From Flagellimonas nanhaiensis (lineage in GTDB: Bacteria; Bacteroidota; Bacteroidia; Flavobacteriales; Flavobacteriaceae), in the NCBI RefSeq assembly GCF_003382275.1, contig NZ_QTJX01000007.1, forward strand, positions 28,108-92,107: a stretch of DNA of 64,000 nucleotides. Reading direction: 5' to 3'. A program made the position numbers and the translations under genes. The notes under the pieces are model-generated. The model had not been told where the DNA came from and did no database searches. It saw nothing but the letters and a program-made list of their open reading frames with translations. Of this stretch, positions 53,905-62,565 are shown one piece after another. How positions within the stretch are numbered: position 1 is the stretch's first letter; each line of letters starts with the position of its first letter.

Positions 53905-55227
53905 ATGGACTATCTACCCAATATCCTTTTTGTAATTGTTCTAATATTCGGAATAGGTTTTTTTGCTAGAAACGTCAAAAAATTGTCCCGAAACATCAAA
54001 TTGGGCAAAGATGTGGACGTAAGCGACAATAAATCGCAGCGTTGGAAAAACATGGCAAGAATAGCCCTGGGTCAGTCAAAAATGGTAGTACGTCCTATTG
54101 CAGGGTTATTGCATATTTTGGTGTATGTCGGCTTTGTCATCATCAATATTGAGGTATTGGAGATCATTTTGGACGGAATCCTGGGGACACACAGATTGTT
54201 TGCACCCCTGGGAGCTGTCTATAACTTTCTCATTGGGTCTTTTGAGATTTTGGCGTTGTTGGTAATTGTTGCTGTGGTTCTTTTTTGGATCAGAAGAAAC
54301 ATCATCAAGTTGCAGAGGTTCATCAAACCTGAGATGAAAGGGTGGCCAGAAAAAGATGGTAACATGATTTTGTACATCGAATTTGTACTGATGCTACTGT
54401 TTTTGACGATGAATGCTTCGGATTTTCAACTACAACAATTGGGAGCTGATCATTATACCAAAGCTGGAGCGTTTCCAGTAAGCCAGTTTATTGTTCCCTT
54501 GATTGATGGACTTTCGCAATCTACTTTGATATTAATTGAAAGAACCGCGTGGTGGTTGCATATTTTGGGCATACTGGCTTTTTTGAACTATCTATACTAT
54601 TCCAAGCATTTGCACATTCTGTTGGCATTCCCCAATACATACTACGGAAAATTGAAACCTCAAGGGGAGTTCAATAATTTGGAAGCTGTTACCAACGAGG
54701 TCAAATTAATGATGGACCCATCGGCCGACCCTTTTGCTGCTCCAGCGGAAGATGTAGCTGAACCAGAAAAATTCGGAGCTTCAGATGTCATGGACCTTAA
54801 CTGGGTGCAATTGTTGAATGCCTATACTTGTACGGAATGTGGTCGATGCACCTCAGAGTGTCCGGCCAACCAAACCGGTAAAAAACTTTCTCCACGAAAA
54901 ATCATGATGGACACCCGGGACCGTCTAGAGGAAGTTGGAAAGATAATGGATGCCAATAAGGGAGAGTTTGTCCCTGATGGAAAGCAATTGCTGGATGACT
55001 ACATCAGCAGAGAGGAACTTTGGGCCTGTACTACGTGCAATGCATGTGTCCAAGCCTGCCCTGTTAGTATAGACCCTCTTTCCATTATTATGGAAATGCG
55101 GAGGTTCTTGGTGATGGAACAATCTGCGGCCCCTACAGAATTGAACAACATGATGTCCAATATTGAAAACAATGGTGCCCCTTGGCCTTACAATCAAATG
55201 GACCGTCTAAATTGGGTAAACGAATAA
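53905..55227 (+). CDS. Membrane Fe-S protein with two 4Fe-4S clusters (heterodisulfide reductase/lactate-oxidase-like)
   Basis: 440 residues. The N-terminal ~240 residues hold about five to six hydrophobic segments with His residues suitable for haem (NarI/HdrE-like). The C-terminal part has two ferredoxin-type motifs, CTECGRCTSECPA (near residue 310) and CTTCNACVQACP (near 375). It should pass electrons between membrane quinones and a partner; the partner gene with CCG motifs follows nine bases later. Bacteroidota genomes commonly carry this pair. Confidence 0.85.
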   Translation: MDYLPNILFVIVLIFGIGFFARNVKKLSRNIKLGKDVDVSDNKSQRWKNMARIALGQSKMVVRPIAGLLHILVYVGFVIINIEVLEIILDGILGTHRLFAPLGAVYNFLIGSFEILALLVIVAVVLFWIRRNIIKLQRFIKPEMKGWPEKDGNMILYIEFVLMLLFLTMNASDFQLQQLGADHYTKAGAFPVSQFIVPLIDGLSQSTLILIERTAWWLHILGILAFLNYLYYSKHLHILLAFPNTYYGKLKPQGEFNNLEAVTNEVKLMMDPSADPFAAPAEDVAEPEKFGASDVMDLNWVQLLNAYTCTECGRCTSECPANQTGKKLSPRKIMMDTRDRLEEVGKIMDANKGEFVPDGKQLLDDYISREELWACTTCNACVQACPVSIDPLSIIMEMRRFLVMEQSAAPTELNNMMSNIENNGAPWPYNQMDRLNWVNE

Positions 55228-55236
55228 TCTAGAGCT

Positions 55237-56022
55237 ATGAGTGAACAGATTACAGTAAAAACCATGGCAGAGTTTACTGCTGAAGGCAAACAGCCAGAGA
55301 TATTGTTCTGGGTAGGTTCTGCCGGTAGTTATGATGATAGGGCCAAAAAGATTTCTAGAGCTTTCGTGAAAATATTGAACAAGGCCAATGTGGAATTTGC
55401 CGTTTTGGGATCAGAAGAAAGTTGTACGGGTGATGTTGCAAAACGTGCGGGCAATGAATTTTTGTTTCAGATGCAGGCTATGATGAACATAGAAGTTCTA
55501 AACGGCTACGAGATAAAGCGTATTGTTACTTGCGACCCCCATTCTTTCAACACATTGAAGAATGAATACCCAGGATTGGGTGGCAACTATGACGTTGTCC
55601 ATCACACCCAATACATAAAAGAATTGCTTGATGGCGGACGTTTATCTCTTGAAGGCCAGGTCTACAAAGAAAAACGAATAACATTCCATGACCCTTGTTA
55701 TTTGGGAAGGGCCAACTCTGTATTCGATGCACCCCGTGAAGTTCTCAAAAAAACCAATGCCAATATTTTAGAAATGAAACGGCACAAAAAAGATGCATTG
55801 TGTTGTGGTGCCGGAGGTGCGCAAATGTTCAAGGAGCCGGAAAAAGGGGATATGGACATAAACGTGCTGCGAACAAAAGATGCTTTGGAAACCAATCCCA
55901 ACATTATTGCCACGGGCTGCCCGTATTGCAATACTATGATGACGGATGGAATTAAGGCTCATGAAAAGGAGGAAAGTGTTACGGTTTTAGATGTAGCGGA
56001 ACTAATCGCAAATTCTATTTAA
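55237..56022 (+). CDS. CCG-domain Fe-S protein, partner of the preceding membrane subunit
   Basis: 261 residues, cytosolic. It has the family blocks of CCG proteins: CDPHSFNTLKNEYP, FHDPCYLGR, and CCGAGGAQMF followed by GCPYCNTMM. These Cys residues bind a non-cubane 4Fe-4S cluster in HdrB-type subunits. With the upstream membrane subunit it forms a probable reductase or oxidase complex of unknown substrate. Immediately followed (no gap) by the next gene. Confidence 0.85.
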   Translation: MSEQITVKTMAEFTAEGKQPEILFWVGSAGSYDDRAKKISRAFVKILNKANVEFAVLGSEESCTGDVAKRAGNEFLFQMQAMMNIEVLNGYEIKRIVTCDPHSFNTLKNEYPGLGGNYDVVHHTQYIKELLDGGRLSLEGQVYKEKRITFHDPCYLGRANSVFDAPREVLKKTNANILEMKRHKKDALCCGAGGAQMFKEPEKGDMDINVLRTKDALETNPNIIATGCPYCNTMMTDGIKAHEKEESVTVLDVAELIANSI

Positions 56023-56505
56023 ATGTTAGCAGATTTTAATTCTTTACCAGATACTTCAAGAATCTGGATATATCAATCCAATAGAAGTTTTACTGATGAA
56101 GAGCTTCAGAAAATAGAAGCAGGGTTGTCAACTTTTTTACAACAATGGACGGTCCATGGTAGTGATTTGCTCGCTGGTTTTGAGATAAAATATAAACGAT
56201 TTATCATAATAGGATTGGATCAGTCCAATGCAAGTGCTTCAGGCTGTTCCATTGATGCCTCGGTACACTTTATACAAACCTTGGAGCAAAAATATGATGT
56301 GATTCTTTTGGATAGAATGAACGTTTCCTTTAAACAGGGAGATTACATCGCTTACAAACCACTTAAGGATTTTAAGAAGATGGCCAAGGAAAAGGCGATT
56401 TCAAAAAACACCGTAGTCTTTAATAATTTGGTAGCCAGTAAATTGGAATATCTGGAGAACTGGGAAGTTCCTGCAAGTGAAAGCTGGCACGCCAGATTTG
56501 TCTGA
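56023..56505 (+). CDS. Conserved Bacteroidota protein, often labelled 'ABC transporter ATPase'
   Basis: 160 residues. Conserved blocks such as PDTSRIWIYQSNRSF, FLQQWTVHGSDLLAGFEIKYKRFIIIGLDQ and GCSIDASVHFIQ recall a widespread Bacteroidota family known only from automatic naming. No Walker A, Walker B or ABC signature is present, so an ATPase role is not supported. It directly abuts the CCG protein stop, suggesting it belongs to that operon. Confidence 0.8.
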   Translation: MLADFNSLPDTSRIWIYQSNRSFTDEELQKIEAGLSTFLQQWTVHGSDLLAGFEIKYKRFIIIGLDQSNASASGCSIDASVHFIQTLEQKYDVILLDRMNVSFKQGDYIAYKPLKDFKKMAKEKAISKNTVVFNNLVASKLEYLENWEVPASESWHARFV

Positions 56506-56596
56506 CAAAATCCTTAAAATATCCTAATTTCAGTGCTTTCTTCGACGAAATACAATATTTTTATCAGCTGTAAGTTCATGTCCTAGACAGATATTT

Positions 56597-59509
56597 ATGC
56601 GGATAAACTTCTACATTTCCCTATTCTTATTGTTTTTTTCAAGTGTCAATGGTCAGAATAATCCCTTGATAACCAAAGACTCATTGGCGCAAGCTACTTG
56701 GATAGAGAATGCGTATTCCCAGATGTCTTTGGAAGAAAAGATAGGGCAACTGTTCATGGTAAATGTTGCTTCAAGCCAAAATAAGAACGCTACAGATAAT
56801 ATTAAGAAACTTATTAAAGAACATGGCATTGGAGGGGTCATATTTTCAAAAGGAGGCCCCGTACGGCAGGCTAATCTTACCAATGAATATCAGTCCAGTT
56901 CTAAAATACCACTATTGATCGGCATGGATGCCGAGTGGGGATTGTCTATGCGATTGGACTCAACCCATGCTTTTCCATGGAATATGACCTTGGGAGCAAT
57001 TCAGGATAACGATGTTGTAGAACGAGTTGGACATCAAATTGGAAAGCATGCCAAAAGATTGGGTGTCCATATCAATTTTGCTCCGGATATTGATGTGAAC
57101 AACAACCCCAAAAACCCCATAATTGGAAATCGTTCCTTTGGAGAAGATCCAAATAACGTGGCCCAAAAGGGAATAGCCTTTGCCCAGGGTATGGAAAAAG
57201 CTGGTGTATTGTCTTGCGGAAAACATTTTCCAGGACATGGAGATACCGCCACAGACTCGCATAAATCCTTGCCCATCATCAACTCATCCATACAACGATT
57301 AGACTCAATTGAGTTGCTTCCCTTTAGGGAATTGATAAAGGAAGGCCTGAGCTCGGTAATGGTCGCCCATTTAGATATCCCTAGCTTGGAAAGTAGGGAA
57401 GGGCATCCATCTACCCTTTCAAGAAAAGTGGTTTCTGGAGTATTGCAGGGAGATTTGGACTTTAAAGGGTTGATTTTTACGGATGCTCTTAACATGAAAG
57501 CCGTTTCCCAATTTGCAGAAGAAGGCATGGTTGAAGTGGAAGCTTTTTTAGCTGGAAATGATATGCTCTTAATGCCAGAAAATGTGATGAGGGCCAAGGA
57601 AAAGCTAATAGAAGCCTATAACATGGGTATTATTCCGGAACAACGCCTTGCCTATTCGGTAAAGAAAATATTGATGGCTAAGTACAAAGTTGGACTTCAT
57701 GATTATGAACCCGTTGAACTGGAAGGATTGTATGATGATTTGAACGGTGTGGACAATGTTGTTATCCATGAAGAGGCCGTGGAGCACTCTATTACGGTGG
57801 TCAAGAACAATTTTTCATTGTTGCCCATCAAAAAACTGGAAAACAAAAAAATAGCCTACGTGCAATTTGGAGATGATTCTGGGTCGACATTTCTTCAAAC
57901 TTTGAACAATTATGCCAACATAACACATATCAAGGCCAAAGATGCAGCGGGATACCGCAGTGGTTTGGCCGATTATAATCTGGTCATTGTTGGATTGCAC
58001 AAAAACAATGAAAGCCCCTGGAAGGGATACAAGTTCTCTAAGAACGAACTTTTTTGGCTTCAGGAGATAGGGAGGCTACGGAGCAGCAATACCATTTTGG
58101 CTTTGTTCGCAAAACCCTACGGCCTTTTGGATGTATTGAGTTTCAATAGCTTGGATGCCGTTGTCGTTGGATATCAAAACAGCGAAATGGCCCAAGAAAA
58201 GACGGCTGAAGTAATTTTTGGGGCCATAGGAGCAAATGGAAAAATTCCGGTTTCGGCCCATCCAGATTTTCCGGTGAACACAGGAGTAACTTTAAAACCT
58301 TTACAGCGTTTGGGGTATAGTATTCCAGAACGTGTAGGGCTGAGTTCAACAAAATTGTCTCAAGTAGATAGTCTTATGCAGGTTGGACTGGATTCCTTGA
58401 TGTTCCCAGGAGCACAAGTGCTTATTGCAAAGCAAGGGAAAGTGGTCTATCGTAAGAATTTTGGAAGACCAACATATACGTCAGATCAAGAAATAGGTGG
58501 AGACCATATCTACGATTTGGCTTCATTGACCAAAATTCTCTCCACACTGCCGCTCATCATGAAAATGGAAGAGGAAGGAAAGATTGCCCTGAACAATACA
58601 TTCAAAGAATTGGTGCCGGAATATGAAGATACCGAGCTGAAAGATGTAACAGTGCTTAAAGCGCTTTCACACTATGGACGATTGCCCGCTTGGATTGCAT
58701 TTTATATTGATACGCTGACAAAAAACCGGAAACCGTCCCCAGATTTTTATCGTACTGCACCAACCGAAGGCTTTTCCTATAAGGTAGCGGATAATCTTTA
58801 CCTGACTGATGCCTATAAGGATTCCATATACAATAGGATCGGGAGACAGGAGTTAAAATCAAACCGATATCGCTATAGCGATGTGGCCTATTATATTTTC
58901 AAAAAGTATATAGAGGACACCTACGGTGAAAGCATTGATGGACTCATCAATGAATTTTTGTATGCACCGATGGGGTTGCAACATACTACCTTTAATCCTT
59001 TAGATCGATTTCCAAAACAAGAAATTGTGCCTTCAGAGGAAGATGAGTATTTCCGTTATCAGACCGTTCAAGGATACGTTCATGATATGGGAGCGGCCAT
59101 GCAAGGTGGAGTAGGAGGGCATGCCGGTCTGTTCAGTAATGCCAACGATGTTGCAAAGATCATGCAGATGTACCTTCAAGGCGGAATTTACGGGGGAAAA
59201 CGCTTTTTGGATGAACGGACCATTAGAAAATTCAATACCTGCTATTTCTGCAATAAAAATGTTAGAAGAGGTGTAGGCTTTGATAAACCACAATTAGAGG
59301 AAAAGGGACCCACCTGTGGCTGCGTCTCCCGCAAGAGCTTTGGCCACAGTGGTTTTACGGGAACCTATACTTGGGCCGACCCTGAAGAGGAGATTGTGTA
59401 CGTGTTTCTTTCCAACCGAACCTACCCCTCTGCCACCAATACCTTGTTGATCAAATCGGGTCTTAGGACACGGATTCAACAAGCTATTTATGATTCCATT
59501 ATAAATTAG
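56597..59509 (+). CDS. Fusion of GH3 beta-N-acetylglucosaminidase-like and serine beta-lactamase-like domains
   Basis: 970 residues with a signal peptide ending SVNGQ. Residues about 40-400 are a GH3 barrel: GKHFPGHGDTATDSHKSLP (K209, H210, H214, D216, the NagZ-type general-acid loop) and IFTDALNMKA (D296 nucleophile). Residues 400-580 are the GH3 second domain. From about 600 a class C/DD-peptidase-like serine domain follows: LASLTKIL (SxxK, S643-K646), YRYSDVAYY (Y-S-D, variant of YxN) and GHSGFTGT (HSG in place of KTG). It likely trims peptidoglycan fragments. Such fusions are known in Bacteroidota. Confidence 0.88.
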   Translation: MRINFYISLFLLFFSSVNGQNNPLITKDSLAQATWIENAYSQMSLEEKIGQLFMVNVASSQNKNATDNIKKLIKEHGIGGVIFSKGGPVRQANLTNEYQSSSKIPLLIGMDAEWGLSMRLDSTHAFPWNMTLGAIQDNDVVERVGHQIGKHAKRLGVHINFAPDIDVNNNPKNPIIGNRSFGEDPNNVAQKGIAFAQGMEKAGVLSCGKHFPGHGDTATDSHKSLPIINSSIQRLDSIELLPFRELIKEGLSSVMVAHLDIPSLESREGHPSTLSRKVVSGVLQGDLDFKGLIFTDALNMKAVSQFAEEGMVEVEAFLAGNDMLLMPENVMRAKEKLIEAYNMGIIPEQRLAYSVKKILMAKYKVGLHDYEPVELEGLYDDLNGVDNVVIHEEAVEHSITVVKNNFSLLPIKKLENKKIAYVQFGDDSGSTFLQTLNNYANITHIKAKDAAGYRSGLADYNLVIVGLHKNNESPWKGYKFSKNELFWLQEIGRLRSSNTILALFAKPYGLLDVLSFNSLDAVVVGYQNSEMAQEKTAEVIFGAIGANGKIPVSAHPDFPVNTGVTLKPLQRLGYSIPERVGLSSTKLSQVDSLMQVGLDSLMFPGAQVLIAKQGKVVYRKNFGRPTYTSDQEIGGDHIYDLASLTKILSTLPLIMKMEEEGKIALNNTFKELVPEYEDTELKDVTVLKALSHYGRLPAWIAFYIDTLTKNRKPSPDFYRTAPTEGFSYKVADNLYLTDAYKDSIYNRIGRQELKSNRYRYSDVAYYIFKKYIEDTYGESIDGLINEFLYAPMGLQHTTFNPLDRFPKQEIVPSEEDEYFRYQTVQGYVHDMGAAMQGGVGGHAGLFSNANDVAKIMQMYLQGGIYGGKRFLDERTIRKFNTCYFCNKNVRRGVGFDKPQLEEKGPTCGCVSRKSFGHSGFTGTYTWADPEEEIVYVFLSNRTYPSATNTLLIKSGLRTRIQQAIYDSIIN

Positions 59510-59537
59510 ACAGCAAATATTGCTTTAGATTTGCCTT

Positions 59538-60680
59538 ATGAAGATAGCGATTGTATGTTACCCCACCTTTGGTGGAAGTGGTGTTGTAGCCACTGAATTG
59601 GGAATAGCCTTGGCCGAAAGAGGACATGAAGTCCATTTCATTACCTATAAGCAACCCGTGCGTTTGGAGCTTTTGGGCAATAACATCCATTTTCATGAAG
59701 TACATGTGCCTGAATATCCATTGTTTCACTATCAACCTTATGAATTGGCGCTGTCTAGTAAATTGGTAGATACCGTAAAATTGTATGGAATTGACTTGCT
59801 GCACGTGCATTATGCTATTCCCCATGCGTATGCCGGGTATATGGCCAAAAAAATGCTTCAGGAAGAAGGTATTTTCATTCCAATGATTACAACACTTCAC
59901 GGCACGGATATCACTCTTGTTGGGAAGCACCCATTTTACAAGCCGGCCGTTAATTTTAGCATCAATAAATCAGATGTGGTCACTTCAGTTTCGGACGCCT
60001 TAAAAAAGAGCACACTGGATATTTTTGATATCGAAAAAGAAATTGAGGTAATTCCCAATTTCATAGATACATCAAAATATAGCCTGGAATATACCGATTG
60101 TCAGCGTTCCCTAATGGCGCAGGATGATGAACGGATCATAACGCACATCAGTAATTTTAGAAAGGTAAAGCGCATTCCCGATGTAATCAAAATTTTTAAT
60201 AAAGTACAAAAGGAAATTCCTGCAAAACTGATTATGGTCGGCGAAGGTCCTGAAAAAGAATATGCAGAGCAGCTTTGTGACGACCTTGGACTTAAGGAAA
60301 AGGTACTGTTCTTGGGAAATAGCACGGAAATCGATAGAATATTGTGTTTTTCCGACTTGTTTTTACTGCCTTCGGAATCAGAAAGTTTTGGACTGGCGGC
60401 CTTGGAGGCCATGATCAATAAAGTAGCTGTTATTTCAAGTGATGTAGGAGGTATCCCAGAAGTAAATAAATCCGGTATTTCCGGATTTTTATCAAAAGTT
60501 GGTGATGTGGACGAGATGGCTTCAAATGCTTTGAAGATTCTTAGAGAAGAAGCCGTTTTGGAAAAATTCAAGGAGAATGCCTTCAAAATAGCATCAAAGT
60601 TTGATATTGTTCATATCTTACCACTATACGAAGAGGTATATGAAAAGGCATACAAATACCGATTCAAGAATACGTATTGA
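59538..60680 (+). CDS. bshA: N-acetyl-alpha-D-glucosaminyl L-malate synthase
   Basis: 380 residues. GT4-type glycosyltransferase with YPTFGGSGVVATELGIALAERGHEVHFITYKQP, HVHYAIPHAYAGYMAK, TLHGTDITLVG, LIMVGEGPEKEYAEQL and LPSESESFGLAALEAM (E-x7-E nucleotide-sugar block). This is the first step of bacillithiol synthesis in Bacteroidota and Firmicutes. It follows the GH3 fusion by 28 bases. Confidence 0.9.
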   Translation: MKIAIVCYPTFGGSGVVATELGIALAERGHEVHFITYKQPVRLELLGNNIHFHEVHVPEYPLFHYQPYELALSSKLVDTVKLYGIDLLHVHYAIPHAYAGYMAKKMLQEEGIFIPMITTLHGTDITLVGKHPFYKPAVNFSINKSDVVTSVSDALKKSTLDIFDIEKEIEVIPNFIDTSKYSLEYTDCQRSLMAQDDERIITHISNFRKVKRIPDVIKIFNKVQKEIPAKLIMVGEGPEKEYAEQLCDDLGLKEKVLFLGNSTEIDRILCFSDLFLLPSESESFGLAALEAMINKVAVISSDVGGIPEVNKSGISGFLSKVGDVDEMASNALKILREEAVLEKFKENAFKIASKFDIVHILPLYEEVYEKAYKYRFKNTY

Positions 60681-60682
60681 TC

Positions 60683-61153
60683 ATGAAAAATGTTTTGTTC
60701 ATCGCACTGGCATGTTTGCTTTCTTGCAAAGCCCAAAAGGAGAACCTGTCCTCCTCCGGAAATGAAATGGAAGATTTGGAGCTTATAGCGCAAGATGGAT
60801 ACAGTGGTATTTTGGAGTACGATGCACAGATTATCAGAGATACGAAATCTTTGAATAAATTCTACGGACAGATCAACAAAACCAGAAAGCCAGGTCTTCC
60901 AGTTCCGAAAATAGATTTTTCCAAAGAAATGGTCTTGGTTTTATGTCTTGGCGAACAGAAAGGGGACAGAGCTCCTTTATTGTCAAAAGCCGAAGAATCT
61001 GAAAGCAGTATGACAATACTAGTTGGATTAGCTGATCAAAAAGACCAAAAAGACCAAAAAGACCAAAACCTGCAGGTGGTCTCCTATCCATTTTACCTGT
61101 ATAAAATGCCCCTGAACCCAAAAGCGATCAATTTCAGCAAATCTGGGTGGTAA
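60683..61153 (+). CDS. Small lipoprotein, PrcB-like candidate
   Basis: 156 residues from the ATG at 60683 (a TTG at 60677 is possible). The N-terminus MKNVLFIALACLLSC is a lipoprotein signal. The pattern IIRDTKSLNKFYGQINKTR...KIDFSKEMVLVLCLGEQ recalls the PrcB-type fold but is short of proof. A 9-bp tandem repeat at 61034-61069 codes for D-Q-K repeats. It starts directly after the bshA stop. Confidence 0.75.
   Translation: MKNVLFIALACLLSCKAQKENLSSSGNEMEDLELIAQDGYSGILEYDAQIIRDTKSLNKFYGQINKTRKPGLPVPKIDFSKEMVLVLCLGEQKGDRAPLLSKAEESESSMTILVGLADQKDQKDQKDQNLQVVSYPFYLYKMPLNPKAINFSKSGW
61034..61069 (+). repeat. Four-copy 9-bp in-frame tandem repeat
   Basis: The coding units GAT/GAC-CAA-AAA/AAC occur four times in a row (codons D-Q-K, last D-Q-N). 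Nine-base units keep the frame, so copy-number change would alter the surface loop length only. Confidence 0.85.
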
Positions 61154-61266
61154 CTTATTTTTTGATTTTTGTACCGATTATCGAATATTGGGGTACTTGA
61201 AGGTGTAATATTCTACTTTAAGCAATGTTGACATAGCTTTGCCTTTGCAAACCTCAAATCTTGCAT

Positions 61267-62445
61267 ATGAAAACTTCAAGACCGTTCGTAATGGCAATGG
61301 TTTTGCTTTTTGCAGCAACCATTTCTGCCCAGGAAATTGAACTCACAAAGAAAGACAGTATTGTCCAAAGTTATTGGTTGGTGACCTTGGGAACCAACAT
61401 GGTGGATGATTCTGGAGACGAATTTGGTGAATTATTTGACTTTAGTGAAGGCTGGAACATGGTTCCATATCCATCCCGTATAAGTATTGGTCGTTATTTT
61501 AAAAGTGGTCTTGGACTAGAGGCCATAGGGACCTATAACAGGTATAAGGAAGGTAAAATTGTTGATAATGTAGTGAACACGGAAGATGTGGATTATCTGG
61601 GTCTTGACTTTAGAGTAAGCTATGACCTAAATATGATTCTTGGCGAGACCGGCTTTTTTGACCCGTATATTGGTATTGGCGCAGGTTATACAGATGCCAA
61701 TAATCAAGGTAGAGGTACTTACAATGCCATTGTTGGGTTTAGAACTTGGTTTTCCGACCATTGGGGATTGGATTTCAATTCTACTGGAAAATGGACCATG
61801 AACACGGAAAATTCAACCAACCATATACAGCATGCTGTTGGGGTGGCTTATCGATTTGAGGTAGAAAAAGGTCTTTCCAGAAAAGGGGAAGAAAAGCTCG
61901 CTTTGTTGCAAGAAATGGAAAAAGAGCAGCAAAGAGTGCAGGATTCTATCGCTGCAAAGCAGAAAGCTGATGAAGAGGCAAGATTACTTGCAGAGCGACT
62001 TAAGCGAGAGAAGGAAGCTGCTGAATTGGCTGCTGCAGAAAAAGCCAAAAGAGAAGCCGAGGAAGCTCGTAGAGCTGCGATTAAGACGCAACTTAATGAT
62101 TTGGGCAATGTATACTTTAAGCTGAATTCTTCATACCTTACTTCAAGAGATAAGGAGTTATTGGACAAATTGGTTGCCATTTTTGAAAGTGAACCTACAT
62201 TAAGAATCAAGGTTAACGCCCATACGGACTCTAGAGGCACCAACAAATACAATCAGTGGTTATCTGAACGCAGAGGAGAACGAACAGTGGAGTACGTAAT
62301 TTCCAAAGGGGTTGATAGCGATAGAATAAGTTATGATGCCCATGGAGAATTGAAGCTGATTAATGAATGCGATGACAATACCAGATGTTCGGAAGAAAAA
62401 CATGCGAAGAACAGAAGATCGGAGTTCGTTATAATAAGTGAATAG
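61267..62445 (+). CDS. OmpA-family outer-membrane protein with N-terminal barrel and coiled coil
   Basis: 392 residues from the ATG at 61267 (signal peptide MKTSRPFVMAMVLLFAATISAQ). Residues about 25-200 have barrel-like alternating strands (ISIGRYFKSGLGLEAIGTYNRY, GETGFFDPYIGIGAGYTDAN). Residues 205-275 are an Ala/Glu/Lys-rich coiled coil. The C-terminal OmpA peptidoglycan-binding domain has VNAHTDSRGTNKYNQWLSERRGERTVEYVISKG. It anchors the outer membrane to peptidoglycan. A -7 element TAGCTTTG is at 61234-61241. Confidence 0.9.
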   Translation: MKTSRPFVMAMVLLFAATISAQEIELTKKDSIVQSYWLVTLGTNMVDDSGDEFGELFDFSEGWNMVPYPSRISIGRYFKSGLGLEAIGTYNRYKEGKIVDNVVNTEDVDYLGLDFRVSYDLNMILGETGFFDPYIGIGAGYTDANNQGRGTYNAIVGFRTWFSDHWGLDFNSTGKWTMNTENSTNHIQHAVGVAYRFEVEKGLSRKGEEKLALLQEMEKEQQRVQDSIAAKQKADEEARLLAERLKREKEAAELAAAEKAKREAEEARRAAIKTQLNDLGNVYFKLNSSYLTSRDKELLDKLVAIFESEPTLRIKVNAHTDSRGTNKYNQWLSERRGERTVEYVISKGVDSDRISYDAHGELKLINECDDNTRCSEEKHAKNRRSEFVIISE

Positions 62446-62450
62446 TTTTG

Positions 62451-62480
62451 TTGTACCGTATCGATTAAATTTTAATTTTG
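62451..62480 (+). promoter_or_regulatory. Bacteroidota-type promoter of the carbamoyltransferase gene
   Basis: TTG at 62451-62453 (preceded by TTTG) is followed after 19 bases by TAATTTTG at 62473-62480, a full match to the TTG-N17-23-TAnnTTTG pattern known for Flavobacteria. The start codon at 62566 would leave an ~80-base leader. Confidence 0.55.
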
Positions 62481-62565
62481 ACGATATTCTGAACAAGTCA
62501 GGGTGAATAGACTCTATTTTCATCCCTTAGGATGATTGTTCCCCAATTAATTTATCACGTTACCA

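Noticed and set aside
56023..56505. ABC transporter ATPase
   Set aside because: 160 residues with no Walker A, Walker B or signature motif; the family name is an annotation artefact.
59526..59533. TAGATTTG as a promoter -7 element for bshA
   Set aside because: It ends five bases before the ATG, which would put the transcript start at or after the start codon, and there is no matching TTG upstream.
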